Shown piece by piece: positions 1 through 10,093 of a DNA stretch of 64,000 nt. The position numbers and the translations under genes are program-made. How positions within the stretch are numbered: position 1 is the stretch's first letter; every line of letters starts with the position of its first letter. This stretch comes from Rhizobium sp. NLR16a. GTDB taxonomy: Bacteria; Pseudomonadota; Alphaproteobacteria; Rhizobiales; Rhizobiaceae. The DNA lies in contig NZ_CP072865.1 in assembly GCF_017948245.1 (NCBI RefSeq), positions 3,001,501 through 3,065,500 on the forward strand, given 5' to 3'. The notes under the pieces were generated by a model. That model saw nothing but the letters and a program-made list of their open reading frames with translations, did no database searches and was not told the origin of the DNA.

Positions 1-93
1 CAAGGTATTGCCGGCCTGGACGACGTTATAAACGGTCCTGGTCTTGCCATTGATGGTGATCTTTACCGGCTTGAAGCTTCGTCGCCTGCTCAT
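1..93 (-). CDS. DUF982-like small protein, truncated by the window edge
   Basis: Reading the minus strand from an ATG at 93 gives about 31 residues (MSRRRSFKPVKITINGKTRT, then VYNVVQAGNTL) before the window ends. The pattern 'PV-x-I-x4-G-x-x-RTV-x5-A' resembles the N-terminus of the short DUF982 proteins that are abundant in rhizobia and have no established function. Only the start of the gene is present, so the family call is tentative. Confidence 0.4.
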   Translation of the reverse strand, partial: MSRRRSFKPVKITINGKTRTVYNVVQAGNTL

Positions 94-734
94 GATGCAG
101 CCCCCACGCGGAACACGCAATTCAACGAACGAGGTTCGGACTCGTTCCGGTTGAAGTGACTATGTCACATCTCGCTGCCGTCAGGCGAATCAACTTGCCT
201 GCAGCCAGACCTGCGAGAGCCGGCAAACCTGGCGACCCGTTTTTCGGTCGACCGCCTGACGTACAGGGACGCCATGCTTGGGGTTTAGCAAACGGCCACC
301 GAATACCAAGAAATTATGAGCCTGAGTTGTGGATAGTTTGCTTCCCTGCAGAAATAAAATGCAATCGTACGAATATTCCCTCTATTTATAGCCGCGATAA
401 TAGCACTCACGATAGTATTAATCATTGCAATAAATATTGATTTGTGTATAATAATTCCACAGCACCTAGACGCCAATACCTAGGAAACACCCCCTCTCTT
501 GATCCCCGCTTTTTGCGGGGCTTTCTTTATCTCAGCCGTAGTTTGAGAAGCAGGTGGGCTTTTTGTTGTTTTTGGCGTGCAAGTCAGGACTTCCGGCAGC
601 AGGCAGCGAGCGCGCTCCTGCCAATTCCCGACCATGCCGGCGCGTCCCAAGCACCAGCAACAGCGGTTTTTCGACACGATTTGCCAATGGCAGCACATCA
701 ACCATTGCGTCTAAGCGTTACTCGGTAGATGCCG
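94..734. other. Intergenic region without a convincing gene
   Basis: About 640 bases between the DUF982-like start and the end of the MarC gene. Bases 340-460 are clearly AT-richer than the rest. Short open frames on both strands have no recognisable domain, no good ribosome binding site and no coding-like third-position bias. The only clear structure is the hairpin at 504-528. Confidence 0.5.
504..528 (+). terminator. Intrinsic-terminator-like hairpin
   Basis: Perfect 6-bp arms CCCCGC/GCGGGG around a TTTTT loop, followed by CTTTCTTT. The T-rich tail lies on the plus strand, but no plus-strand gene is recognisable upstream, so it may serve an unseen short transcript or be a leftover. Confidence 0.45.
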
Positions 735-1502
735 TTACCAGGATAGCATGCTCAAACTATGCAAAATCACCTGCAGCCCCAGAGCAGCCTGGGTAACGCC
801 GAGCACCACTGCCAAAACCTGTAGGGAAGTTCCGATCCATCTGAGGATAGTCTCTGCGAAAATCATTGCCATCCAGTCCAGCGCCAAGATCAGTGCTACG
901 ATGGCCGCCACTGTGAGCCCTTCCGTTCGGCGCCCCCCGGCCAACGTGGCGAAGACGATGACAGCGGCTATACCATAAGGCGTCACGATCGTTGGAAACG
1001 CCAGCGGTGTGAGAGCCAGCCGCAGATCCGTCTGGCCCAATTCTGTTGGTCGTACCGGGAGGTCAGGAGTCGGCTGCAAGACGGTTCGCAAGGCCACGAT
1101 GAACAGGATGATGCCACCAGTCATCGCCAGCACCGGCAATGAGATATCCAGATTTTCAAGCATGGTGCGTCCGAGCAGCCCGGCGATCGCCAGTGCCGCC
1201 GCCGAGAACAGGATCGCCCTGGCGGCTATTCGTCGCCGAAAGGTGGGCTCATGGCCGCCGACCAGCGCCTTGAACGGCATCAGTATCTTGATCGGACCGA
1301 GCATCAAGAAAAGCATGAGGAATATTTTGCGCGCACCGAACTCCACCGCTGGCACATCCGGTCCGAGCGGCGATTGCGCAAAGGATGATGCGGGAAGACA
1401 AGCCACCCAAACCATGGCCAGAACAGAAGCCAGGAGGTTCCACCGACCGGCACGACGCAACCAGAGGCCTGCATCTGCAACTTTCCCCCGCAGCCAAGTC
1501 AT
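735..1502 (-). CDS. MarC-family integral membrane protein
   Basis: A 255-residue protein. After an N-terminal hydrophobic leader (about residues 22-42, ending in SSFAQ) it shows MarC/UPF0056-type features: the LGPIKILMPF segment in the first core helix, repeated hydrophobic helices, and TPLAFPTIVTPYGIAAV in the second half, corresponding to the family's conserved proline-rich repeat. About six membrane segments are visible. MarC proteins are inner-membrane proteins of uncertain substrate. The chosen ATG at 1502 overlaps the stop of the upstream STAS gene by four bases (ATGA), which indicates translational coupling; a longer form from 1523 is possible. It is the last gene of the phosphoketolase/glucan operon. 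The family call is good; the function is unknown. Confidence 0.75.
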   Translation of the reverse strand: MTWLRGKVADAGLWLRRAGRWNLLASVLAMVWVACLPASSFAQSPLGPDVPAVEFGARKIFLMLFLMLGPIKILMPFKALVGGHEPTFRRRIAARAILFSAAALAIAGLLGRTMLENLDISLPVLAMTGGIILFIVALRTVLQPTPDLPVRPTELGQTDLRLALTPLAFPTIVTPYGIAAVIVFATLAGGRRTEGLTVAAIVALILALDWMAMIFAETILRWIGTSLQVLAVVLGVTQAALGLQVILHSLSMLSW

Positions 1503-1870
1503 CGTCGGCCCGTCTCCAACCACGAAAGCGCTGGTGCTCGTTGCCCGATGTCGAATAGCCGAACCTCGGGATGTACGAAATAGCGGGCGACGGCGGGGAT
1601 GATCCTAAGGAACCTGCTTCTGGTTACGACCGCAAGCCGTTCGATCTGTCGATGGTGGCCAGAGACAAATTTCAGATGAGCAGCCACGGCCTCGAAGCTC
1701 TTCCACCCGGGAAATGATTCAATGATGATCATCAGCCCGTTGAGTTTTCCATTTGCGTCGAGACAAAGCTCGACCTCTGTCGCGATCCTCTCGAAGTCCG
1801 CCTGCTCGAGAGGACCTTGCGGTGTAATGATCAGGATGTTTTTGTCACGCACGGGCTCAACGAGAATCAT
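1499..1870 (-). CDS. SpoIIAA-like STAS-domain protein
   Basis: A 123-residue soluble protein with the look of the SpoIIAA-like (STAS/SEC14-type) family: an N-terminal strand pair (MILVEPVRDKNILIITPQG), a helix beginning QADFERIATEVE, the central LNGLMIIIESFPGW strand and the later IERLAVVTRSRF strand. These proteins are usually small binding or regulatory folds, sometimes lipid-associated; no function can be assigned here. ATG at 1870 is preferred because GAGGA lies about ten bases upstream; an upstream GTG at 1894 is in frame. Its stop overlaps the MarC start, so the two are probably co-translated. Confidence 0.65.
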   Translation of the reverse strand: MILVEPVRDKNILIITPQGPLEQADFERIATEVELCLDANGKLNGLMIIIESFPGWKSFEAVAAHLKFVSGHHRQIERLAVVTRSRFLRIIPAVARYFVHPEVRLFDIGQRAPALSWLETGRR

Positions 1871-2048
1871 CTTCGCTCTTGTCCTCAATGCCACTCGATC
1901 GCCCCCTCCGCCGGCGGGGAGCAGTCAGACGGTGATGCCGGCCTGTGCGCCGAATGGCGGCTTGCCCGGTGGAAGGCCCCCGGTTCGCACTTTGCGCGAT
2001 CGCCGATGGTCCCGCCGCAACTGAAAGGCCAAATCGGTTCAGTCGCTG

Positions 2049-3368
2049 TCATAACCAGCCGCCCGAGAACCCGGCCCGTCTTAGCCCCACAACCAAAGGC
2101 GCGCATCGACGCATGATGTTCCATAGCAAGCCGGTTCGGTAGTTTTCGATCATCAGAACCACAGGCCCCTGGTCGATCCCGAAATGGTAGGGGCTGACCC
2201 AAGATCCGCCGTCGCCGTTCTCCAAAGTATAGGTCTGGTTGAAGGACGGTTTGAAACCGTAGAGCCGCGTCATGCCGAGATTCATGCGTGCGAAGTTTCG
2301 GACGGTCGGGATCACGATCTCCGGCGCAAATGGCAATGAAGCAATGACGACCCATGGGCATACGGTTCCATCGTCCGGCCCAAAGGGTGCACCGCGGGCG
2401 ATGTAGTCGAAGAATTCCCTGTCGATACCGTCGACATTTCGCTTGATCCAACCGGGACCGTCGCTCGCCGTGAAGCCCCAGCAGTGGGCGCCATAGCCTC
2501 CAAAGTTCAAAGGGTTGCGGATTGCGTATTCCTGCTGGACAAAAGTCGCATGCCGGCTGTTCTGAAAGTAGTCGCTGTCATGTTCGCGCATGAACTCGTC
2601 ACGGATGCTGCGGAAGTCGATCCACATATGCGAAAGCTGGTGGGTAAACAGCGGTCCTGAATAGAGCAGCTCGCGACCGTAGATATTCCGCCATTCATAG
2701 CTCTCGGTGTAGGCGGCATAGGATTCCGGCGGCAACGGATGCGTGGGGGAGCCGAGGCCGAGGATATAGAGGAGCAATCCTTCGTCATAGCCGCGCCAGC
2801 GATAGGGAATGAAGCCGCTTTCCGGTCGCCAGCCATGGGTCAGCGTCGCGCCGTGGTCGCAGGCCCAGTTCCAGTCCGCCCGCTCGTAGAGCGCCGCCGC
2901 GAGCCGTCTGACCTTCACCTCGTCCTCCGTGTCGCCGTCAAAGTAGGCGGCAACGGTCAGAGCACCGGCAAACAGAAAAGCCGAGTCGATGGTCGACAAT
3001 TCACACTGCCAGACCCGCCGCCCCGTCTCGATGTCGAGGAAATGGTAGAAGAAGCCCTTGTGCCCCGAGGCGTCCGGTTCCGGTCCCTGATGGCAACGCA
3101 GCAGGAATTCCAGCCGCCGTCGGGCGATCTTGGCGGCAAACTCCCTGATGACGACGCCGCGCTCCACCACGACCGGAATGGTCGCAAGCGCCATGCCGAT
3201 GGCGGCGATGCTCGCCGGAGCACCCGCCTGGGTCTTGTCGCGCACCAATCCGTTGTCGGGGTTCGTACATTGGAGATAGTAGAGCAAGGTGGTGAACTGA
3301 AGGCGACCGAGATCTTCATCGGTTGGCATCCGGTTCAGTTCGGGATCGGTCGACAAGAGTTCCGACAT
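2049..3368 (-). CDS. Glycoamylase-domain (GH144-type) beta-1,2-glucan hydrolase
   Basis: A 439-residue protein matching the glycoamylase domain (PF10091, GH144): NPDNGLVRDKT near the N-terminus, the segments FYHFLDIETGRR and LSTIDSAFLFAGAL, GFIPYRWRGYDEGLLLYILG in the middle, and GPLFTHQLSHMWIDFR with WGFTASDGPG towards the C-terminus. Family members include endo-beta-1,2-glucanases, and the same domain sits inside cyclic beta-1,2-glucan synthase (NdvB). No signal peptide is visible, so the enzyme should be cytoplasmic. Its ATG lies two bases after the stop of the GH94 gene, so the two are almost certainly co-expressed. Together they could shorten beta-1,2-glucans and phosphorolyse the products. 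The specific substrate is inferred. Confidence 0.75.
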   Translation of the reverse strand: MSELLSTDPELNRMPTDEDLGRLQFTTLLYYLQCTNPDNGLVRDKTQAGAPASIAAIGMALATIPVVVERGVVIREFAAKIARRRLEFLLRCHQGPEPDASGHKGFFYHFLDIETGRRVWQCELSTIDSAFLFAGALTVAAYFDGDTEDEVKVRRLAAALYERADWNWACDHGATLTHGWRPESGFIPYRWRGYDEGLLLYILGLGSPTHPLPPESYAAYTESYEWRNIYGRELLYSGPLFTHQLSHMWIDFRSIRDEFMREHDSDYFQNSRHATFVQQEYAIRNPLNFGGYGAHCWGFTASDGPGWIKRNVDGIDREFFDYIARGAPFGPDDGTVCPWVVIASLPFAPEIVIPTVRNFARMNLGMTRLYGFKPSFNQTYTLENGDGGSWVSPYHFGIDQGPVVLMIENYRTGLLWNIMRRCAPLVVGLRRAGFSGGWL

Positions 3369-3370
3369 GG

Positions 3371-6300
3371 CTAGCCCATCACCAACTGGATCTGATGGTT
3401 CTTCCCGTCGTCCTCAAGTGGAACGCTCTGCGCGGTGAGGTCCTCGCCGTCGGCGCTCAGCAGGCGATGACCCCGGCCAGATGCGGGATCCCTCCGCACC
3501 TTGATGGAATAGGTCGCCGATCCGAAGCGCAAGTCAGCCTCATAGCCAGGCCAGTGCGAGGGAATGCAGGGTTGGACGGAGAGCTGGTCTCCCTGTCTGC
3601 GAATCCCGAGAATGGCTTCCAGACCAACGCGATAAAGCCAGCTGGCCGATCCGGTATACCAGGTCCAGCCTCCGCGGCCGGTATGCGGAAACGCCCCATA
3701 GACGTCAGCGCTGACAACGTAGGGTTCGACCATGTATCGCGCAGCGTCTTCGGCGGAGAGGGAATGGTTGATGGGGTTGAGCATGCTCCAGAGCTCAAAG
3801 GCCCGATCTGCCTCTCCGAGCATCGCAGTCGCCAGTGCAACCCAGGCCGCCGCATGGGTATACTGGCCACCATTCTCCCGAATTCCGGGAACATACCCCT
3901 TTATGTAGCCGGGCTGCAGCGTCCCCTTGTCGAAGGGGGGATGGAAAAGCTGAATCAGCTTGTCTTCGGGCCGAACCAGCCGCTCCCAGACTGCTTGCAT
4001 GGCATTGGAAGCGCGTCCTGCGTCGGCGACACCGGAGATGACCGCCCAGGCCTGTGGGATGGCGTCGATCTGGCATTCGTCGTTGAGGTGCGAGCCAAGG
4101 GGGGTACCATCGTCGAAGTAGGCCCGGCGATACCATGAACCATCCCAAGCCTCAGCCTCCAATGAAGCGCGCAAGGCTTCGGCGCGCTCGAGGCACCATG
4201 CCACCCGCTCCTCGTCGCCCCTTGCCGATGCGATGGTGGCAAACGACCTGAGCACGGTGAGGAAGAACCAGCCGTTCCACACGCTCTCGCCTTTGCCCTG
4301 CGCGCCGACCTTGTTCATGCCGTCGTTCCAGTCGCCCGTTCCTATGAGCGGAAGTCCATGCGCTCCGAGGCGAAGTCCCCGATCCAACGCGCGGCAGCAG
4401 TGGTCATAGAGGGTCCCATTTTCCTCAGTGACCCGAGGAACGCCGAAGCTTTCCTCCTGGTCGTCACTCAAGGGCGGCGACGTCACAAAAGAAACCCGCT
4501 CGTCAAGGAGCGCGTGGTCCCCGGTCGTTGATACGTAGTGCTGGACGACGTAAGGCAGGAAATAGAGGTCATCGGTCATGCGGGTGCGCACACCGACGCC
4601 TGACGGCGGATGCCACCAGTGCTGGACATCTCCTTCCGTGAACTGACGCGCAGCAGCTCGAAGGATGTGGGCGCGTGTTTCGTCGGGTGCGCAATGCACC
4701 AGGGCAGCAACATCCTGGAGCTGGTCGCGAAATCCGTACGCGCCTCCGGACTGGTAGAAACCCGTCCGGGCCCAGACGCGGCAAGACAACACCTGATAGA
4801 TGAGCCAGCGGTTCATCATGAGATCAAAGGCGGCATCGGGCGTTCGCACCGTTACCGAACCGAGCAGTTCGTCCCATTGGCGGGAGACGATCGCCTGCGA
4901 GCGTCGGGCGCCAGCCGGCTCGGCATAGTCGCGCGCGAGCCTGCGGACCTCGTCGCGACTGCCAGCCTGCCCAAGGACGAACACCAGTTCGGCGCCTTGG
5001 CCGGGGGGAACCGTCATCTCGACCATCAGCGCGGCGCAGGGATCGAGCAGGCAGCCGACGCTGCCGCCGAGACGGGAACCTTCCAGTCCGGCCGGTCGGG
5101 AAACGGACCCATTGATGCCGAGAAACTCCCGCCGGTCGCAGGTGAAGGAGCGCGGTGGCGCGCTTGAAGCAATGAAAGCCAGCTTGCCGGAGAAACCACT
5201 GTCCCAGAGGTTCCGCGCGACGATGGCGCCGCTCTCGCCGTCAATCTCGCATTCGATCCGTCCGGCTGCGGTCTCGCGCAGCGTACCGAGAACCCATTCG
5301 ACGAAATAGGTGGCGGTAAGCCTGCGCGCGTCTGTTCCATTGTTGCGGATCGCCAGGTGAACGATCTTGACGGGGTCGGCGTCCGGGACGTGGACCGTCA
5401 TTTCCTGCCGCAGAGATCCGTGGGTGCTCTCGTAACGGCTGTAACCCTGCCCATGACTGGCGGTCACCGAAGACGAGTGCCCAAGAGGCAGAAGTGTCGG
5501 CGTCCAGAACTCCCCGGTCTGCTCATCGCTGAAGTAGACGACTTCGCCTGGAGGGTCCGAAACCGGATCATTGGCCCATGGCGTAAGCCTGTTCAACTGG
5601 CTGTTGCCGGCCCAGCTATAGCCGAGGCCGCTTTCGCTCGTCAGGCAGCCGAACGCGGGGTTGGCAATGACGTTGCACCAGGGCATGGGCGTCATGGCCT
5701 CTCCATCAGCCGCGATCACATACTCGCGCCCGTCAGGGGTAAAGCCGCCACAACCATTCCAGAAAAGCAGGTCGCCGCGTGCGGCCGCGCGAGGTTTCTC
5801 GCCCTCGCCTCGAGACGGCTCCATTGGTTCCCGGGCTTTAGGCATGGTGGCCGCCGGCGTCTCAACCTGATCGGCAAGTGTTCCCTTGCTGCAATAAAGA
5901 ACGACGCGCGCTGCAGCAGCGAGGGCATCCGCCGATGCGCTTGAAATAGCGGCCGCCGACAGGAGGTGGATGCCTCCGGCCTTGCCGAGCGTCTCCGCCA
6001 CTTGGCTTCTGTCCACCGCCTCGCCCGCGCCGTCTTCATCGAGGAGCGCAAGGTCGAAGGGAAGTCCGCGGCTGGTGATGAATGCGTGAGCGGCGATAAT
6101 CTCCTCGACGAGAGACTTCTGGTCCGCCTGGTCCATGCGCAGCAGCAGAATGGGCAGATCTCCGGATATGCCCAGCGACCACAGTCCCTCCGTGGTCAGC
6201 CCTTCCTTGACGGGAGCGCCACCATATCGAAGGCCGGGATTCGAAAATGCCAAGCTTCCGGCAAGGCGATTGTAGGCGGCCACCGTGGCCGGCGAGAGCT

Positions 6301-7225
6301 TTGAGGAAGCAAGTTCAGCGGCATGCCTCTCCTTCGCATCCGACACGGTCTGGACAACCGCATCGATGGTGGCAAAGCGCTCTGCAATGGCTGCCGCGCC
6401 CGCTTCGCTATCAGCCGCGCCCGTCACGAATGCGATTGTCTCCGTTCCGGAGGGTTCGAGGCGGACGGTCCTGCGCAAGCTGAAGATGGGGTCGAGTACC
6501 GGACCGGTCGTGCCGGTCAGTTTTCCGCCACGCTCGAGCGCGCCGGGATTTGACGGTGTCCTTCCGCGGCCGAGAAACCTGTAGCGGTCCGTGTCGTACC
6601 CGACTGCTGGATGGGTGTCGTCGCTTGATGCCGAAACGTGCACCGCCCAGACCGGCTTCTCCGAGCCGCTGCGTGGCCGACGCCTTGCAAACAGTGCGGT
6701 GGTTTCAGCGACAAACCAGGTCTCGACGAAGAGCTTTGCAAATGCCGGATGCGCGCTGTCGGCACGCCGGCCATTCAGGCAGATCTCCGAATAGCTCGTC
6801 AGCTCGAGTTCCCTTGCCTTCGCCCCCCTGTTGAACAGACGAAGCAGACGCAGTTCGGCGTCATGGTCGGCTGCGACGCAAACTTCCCACGAGATCTCGA
6901 TGTCCCCTGCCGAACAGCGAAACTCGGCGCGATCCCCTGGAAAGCTGTGCTGGTAGTCGGCATCGGCCCGGCAGACCGGCTGCCGGGCGATGGACCAGAC
7001 CTTTCCGTCTTCAAGGTCCCTGACGTAGCAGAACTGGCCCCAGCAATCTCGCGTACCGTCCTCCCGCCAGCGCGTCACGTCGAGGCCGAGCCAGGATCCG
7101 TAGCCGGAACCGGATTCGGTCAGCAGAACGCTGTATCCACCGTTCGAAAGCAGCGTGATCTCGGGAGGCGCGCCCGCCGGACGCGCCTCACCGACGTCTT
7201 CAATTTCGCCAGTCAATCGAGCCAT
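3371..7225 (-). CDS. GH94-family glucan phosphorylase-like protein (NdvB C-terminal module)
   Basis: A 1284-residue protein built like the GH94 part of cyclic beta-1,2-glucan synthase. Two beta-sandwich-type modules begin with matching motifs (LSNGGYSVLLTESGSGYGSW near residue 25; an NPAFGCLTSESGLGYSW-type segment in the middle), followed by the alpha-barrel catalytic domain with QHWWHPPSGVGVRTR-type phosphate-region residues and the GTGDWNDGM motif at residues 962-968, whose first Asp corresponds to the GH94 general acid. The GT84 synthase part and membrane helices of NdvB are absent. Stand-alone GH94 proteins of this size include 1,2-beta-oligoglucan phosphorylases, which release glucose 1-phosphate. 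It sits 42 bases after the phosphoketolase stop and 2 bases before the glucanase. Substrate is inferred from architecture and context. Confidence 0.8.
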   Translation of the reverse strand: MARLTGEIEDVGEARPAGAPPEITLLSNGGYSVLLTESGSGYGSWLGLDVTRWREDGTRDCWGQFCYVRDLEDGKVWSIARQPVCRADADYQHSFPGDRAEFRCSAGDIEISWEVCVAADHDAELRLLRLFNRGAKARELELTSYSEICLNGRRADSAHPAFAKLFVETWFVAETTALFARRRPRSGSEKPVWAVHVSASSDDTHPAVGYDTDRYRFLGRGRTPSNPGALERGGKLTGTTGPVLDPIFSLRRTVRLEPSGTETIAFVTGAADSEAGAAAIAERFATIDAVVQTVSDAKERHAAELASSKLSPATVAAYNRLAGSLAFSNPGLRYGGAPVKEGLTTEGLWSLGISGDLPILLLRMDQADQKSLVEEIIAAHAFITSRGLPFDLALLDEDGAGEAVDRSQVAETLGKAGGIHLLSAAAISSASADALAAAARVVLYCSKGTLADQVETPAATMPKAREPMEPSRGEGEKPRAAARGDLLFWNGCGGFTPDGREYVIAADGEAMTPMPWCNVIANPAFGCLTSESGLGYSWAGNSQLNRLTPWANDPVSDPPGEVVYFSDEQTGEFWTPTLLPLGHSSSVTASHGQGYSRYESTHGSLRQEMTVHVPDADPVKIVHLAIRNNGTDARRLTATYFVEWVLGTLRETAAGRIECEIDGESGAIVARNLWDSGFSGKLAFIASSAPPRSFTCDRREFLGINGSVSRPAGLEGSRLGGSVGCLLDPCAALMVEMTVPPGQGAELVFVLGQAGSRDEVRRLARDYAEPAGARRSQAIVSRQWDELLGSVTVRTPDAAFDLMMNRWLIYQVLSCRVWARTGFYQSGGAYGFRDQLQDVAALVHCAPDETRAHILRAAARQFTEGDVQHWWHPPSGVGVRTRMTDDLYFLPYVVQHYVSTTGDHALLDERVSFVTSPPLSDDQEESFGVPRVTEENGTLYDHCCRALDRGLRLGAHGLPLIGTGDWNDGMNKVGAQGKGESVWNGWFFLTVLRSFATIASARGDEERVAWCLERAEALRASLEAEAWDGSWYRRAYFDDGTPLGSHLNDECQIDAIPQAWAVISGVADAGRASNAMQAVWERLVRPEDKLIQLFHPPFDKGTLQPGYIKGYVPGIRENGGQYTHAAAWVALATAMLGEADRAFELWSMLNPINHSLSAEDAARYMVEPYVVSADVYGAFPHTGRGGWTWYTGSASWLYRVGLEAILGIRRQGDQLSVQPCIPSHWPGYEADLRFGSATYSIKVRRDPASGRGHRLLSADGEDLTAQSVPLEDDGKNHQIQLVMG

Positions 7226-7267
7226 CGGACAAACCCCTCAGTCGAAGCGGGCACCGGCCCATGGCAT

Positions 7268-9715
7268 CTATGCGTTGTCACCCTCAGTGGAAGTAGCCCC
7301 CTTCACGCGAACCGTGCTCTTGACGCCCCACTTCCAACCGCTGATCTCAGGCATGTCGTCGCCATGCTTCTCGATATACTGACGGTGCTCGATCAGCTTC
7401 TCGCGGATTGCCTGCTTGAAGTAGGCGGCGCGAGCGCCGAGTTGCGGCAGTCGATCGATAACGTCCTCGACAAGGTGGAAGCGATCGAGTTCGTTGAGGA
7501 CGACCATGTCGAAGGGTGTTGTTGTCGTCCCCTCCTCCTTGTATCCGCGCACGTGCAGATTGCCATGATTGGTGCGCCGGTAGGTCAGCCGGTGGATCAG
7601 CCAGGGATATCCATGGAACGCGAAAATGATCGGCTTGTCCTTGGTGAAGAGCGCGTCGAAATCCCGATCGGAAAGTCCGTGCGGGTGCTCGCTCGACGGC
7701 TGCAGCTTCATGAGGTTGACGACGTTGATGACGCGCACCTTCAGTTCGGGCAGGTGCTCCCGGATCAACTGCACCGCAGCCAGCGTCTCAAGCGTCGGCA
7801 CGTCGCCGCAGCACGCCATCACGACGTCCGGCTCGCTGCCCTTGTCGCTGCTGGCCCATTCCCAGATGCCGAGGCCTTCAGCGCAATGCTTGATCGCCTC
7901 ATCCATCGTCAGCCATTGCGGCGCTGGCTGCTTGCCGGCAACGACGACGTTCACGTAGTCGCGGCTGCGCAGGCAATGGTCGGTGACGGAAAGCAGCGTG
8001 TTCGCGTCCGCCGGCAGGTAGACGCGGATCACCTCCGCCTTCTTGTTGACCACATGGTCGATGAAGCCCGGATCCTGGTGGCTGAAGCCGTTGTGGTCCT
8101 GGCGCCAGACGTGCGAGCTCAGGAAGTAGTTGAGCGACCCGATCGGCCGCCGCCACGGAATGTGGTTGCAGATCTTCAACCATTTGGCGTGCTGGTTGAA
8201 CATCGAGTCGATGATGTGAATGAACGCCTCGTAGCAGGAGAAGAAGCCGTGGCGGCCCGTCAGCAGGTAGCCTTCCAGCCAGCCTTGGCACTGATGCTCG
8301 CTCAACACTTCCATCACCCGGCCGTCGGGCGAGAGGTGATCGTCCTCGGGATAGATCTCGGCCATGTAGCAGCGATCGGTGACCTCGAGTACGTCCTGCC
8401 AGCGGTTGGAATTGTTTTCGTCGGGGCTGAACAGCCGGAAGTTCTTGTTGTTCAGGTTCAGCTTCATGACGTCGCGCAGGAACTTGCCCATGACCCTGGC
8501 GGATTCGGCGGTTGTCGCCCCGGCGCTCGTCACCGACACGGCGTAGTCGCGGAAATCGGGCATCTTCAGGTCACGCAGCAGCAGGCCGCCGTTTGCATGC
8601 GGGTTGTCGCTCATCCGGCGTTTTCCGGCCGGGGCGAGCGCGGCAATTTCGGCGCGCAGCTTGCCGTCGCCGTCGAAAAGCTCTTCCGGCTTGTACGACT
8701 TCATCCACTGCTGAAGGATCTCGATGTGCTCCTGCTTGCCCATCTCGCCCATCGGGACCTGGTGCGACCGCCAGTAGTCCTCGCATTTCTTGCCGTCGAT
8801 TTCGCCCGGGCAAGTCCAGCCCTTGGGTGTGCGGAAGACGATCATCGGCCAGGCCGGCCGCTTGAGGTTGCCCTTGTCGCGGGCCTCTGACCAGATTCTC
8901 TTGATCTCCGCGACAGCGGTATCCATCGCTGCGGCAAGTTGCTGCTGCACCCTGTCTGGCTCACGCCCTCCCACGAAGAGGGGCGCATATCCCATCCCTT
9001 CGAAGAACTTCCTCAGTTCTTCCTCGGGAATGCGGGCAAGGAAGCAGGGATTGGCGATCTTGTAGCCATTGAGGTGCAGGATCGGCAGCACGCAGCCGTC
9101 GCGGGCAGGATTGAGAAATTTGTTGCCCTGCCATCCCGTCGCCAGCGGGCCGGTTTCCGCCTCCCCATCGCCCACGACGCAGGCGACGATCAGATCCGGG
9201 TTGTCGAAGGCAGCACCATAGGCGTGGCTCAGGGCATAGCCCAGTTCTCCACCCTCGTGGATGCTTCCGGGCGTTTCGGGAGCGACGTGGCTCGGAATAC
9301 CTCCGGGAAAACTGAACTGTTTGAACAGTCGCTGCATGCCTTCGGCGTCCTGGCCGATATTTGGATAGAACTCGCTGTAAGTACCCTCGAGATAGGCATG
9401 CGCGACGAGCGAGGGCCCGCCATGGCCGGGGCCGATGATATAGATCATGTTCAGGTCATCGCGCTTGATCACGCGATTCCAGTGGACATAGAGCATGTTC
9501 AGGCCGGGCGAGGTTCCCCAGTGTCCGAGCAGCCGCGGCTTGATGTGCTCGCGTTTCAGAGGCTCCTTGAGCAGCGGATTGTCGAGAAGATAGATCTGCC
9601 CGACAGAGAGATAGTTCGACGCCCGCCAGTAGGCGTCCATCAAGCGGAGTTCCTCGGCTCCGAGTGGTGCGGTTGTCGTCTGATTGTCGTTTATTGAAAG
9701 AGCGGCATTGGCCAT
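7268..9715 (-). CDS. xfp: Xylulose-5-P/fructose-6-P phosphoketolase
   Basis: An 815-residue phosphoketolase from the ATG at 9715 ([10 protein letters not shown]). That start is supported by AGGAGG seven bases upstream; a frame extension to 9766 is probably untranslated. The ThDP-enzyme landmarks are clear: [18 protein letters not shown], the GPGHGGPS loop, [16 protein letters not shown] (diphosphate/metal site), and [15 protein letters not shown] in the second half. The enzyme cleaves xylulose 5-phosphate or fructose 6-phosphate with phosphate to acetyl phosphate plus glyceraldehyde 3-phosphate or erythrose 4-phosphate. It is the first gene of a run with two glucan-active enzymes, suggesting that glucose 1-phosphate from phosphorolysis feeds an ATP-saving route to acetyl phosphate. 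No acetate kinase or phosphotransacetylase is in the window. Confidence 0.93.
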   Translation of the reverse strand: MANAALSINDNQTTTAPLGAEELRLMDAYWRASNYLSVGQIYLLDNPLLKEPLKREHIKPRLLGHWGTSPGLNMLYVHWNRVIKRDDLNMIYIIGPGHGGPSLVAHAYLEGTYSEFYPNIGQDAEGMQRLFKQFSFPGGIPSHVAPETPGSIHEGGELGYALSHAYGAAFDNPDLIVACVVGDGEAETGPLATGWQGNKFLNPARDGCVLPILHLNGYKIANPCFLARIPEEELRKFFEGMGYAPLFVGGREPDRVQQQLAAAMDTAVAEIKRIWSEARDKGNLKRPAWPMIVFRTPKGWTCPGEIDGKKCEDYWRSHQVPMGEMGKQEHIEILQQWMKSYKPEELFDGDGKLRAEIAALAPAGKRRMSDNPHANGGLLLRDLKMPDFRDYAVSVTSAGATTAESARVMGKFLRDVMKLNLNNKNFRLFSPDENNSNRWQDVLEVTDRCYMAEIYPEDDHLSPDGRVMEVLSEHQCQGWLEGYLLTGRHGFFSCYEAFIHIIDSMFNQHAKWLKICNHIPWRRPIGSLNYFLSSHVWRQDHNGFSHQDPGFIDHVVNKKAEVIRVYLPADANTLLSVTDHCLRSRDYVNVVVAGKQPAPQWLTMDEAIKHCAEGLGIWEWASSDKGSEPDVVMACCGDVPTLETLAAVQLIREHLPELKVRVINVVNLMKLQPSSEHPHGLSDRDFDALFTKDKPIIFAFHGYPWLIHRLTYRRTNHGNLHVRGYKEEGTTTTPFDMVVLNELDRFHLVEDVIDRLPQLGARAAYFKQAIREKLIEHRQYIEKHGDDMPEISGWKWGVKSTVRVKGATSTEGDNA

Positions 9716-10093
9716 CGTCAGCCTCCTAGCGACTTGTCTTCGCCTCTGCATGCCTGCAGCCGTCACACATGAAGCCCTGCCTCCCCGACAGGTTCCTCAA
9801 AGGCACATTGCGCCAAACAAGAGCGCCAGCTTGCAAGGCAACGGCGACGTCTCCACGCAATTCGCAGGCACACAATTCCCGAGACGATTGATCCTGGCCG
9901 CGTCAATGCGCCGGAAACCTTGCCGGCAGCATGGCTGGCGCTTTCATGATCCGCCCCTGCGAAGACCCTACACCCCGGAGGGAACCTGGAACATTAGGAA
10001 TGGCCACTACGTGTTTTTACCAATCCCGGGCCCGTTCTTCGTCGACTGCTTTTCAGGTTATACTTCTGCAGGCACAAACTTGCGGAGGCGAGC
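9716..10093. other. Divergent intergenic region between xfp and the ABC-like permease
   Basis: 378 bases separating two divergent start codons, so it must carry promoters in both directions, but I could not identify convincing -35/-10 pairs or an operator palindrome. Each gene has a strong ribosome binding site at its edge (AGGAGG for xfp, GGAGG for the permease). No gene is supported inside. Confidence 0.5.

Noticed and set aside
1885..2451. A 188-codon minus-strand frame
   Set aside because: It overlaps the glycoamylase-domain gene in another frame and has no family features.
6638..8890. A 750-codon plus-strand open frame
   Set aside because: It runs antisense through the GH94 and phosphoketolase genes, whose motifs are unambiguous; long antisense frames are expected in GC-rich DNA.
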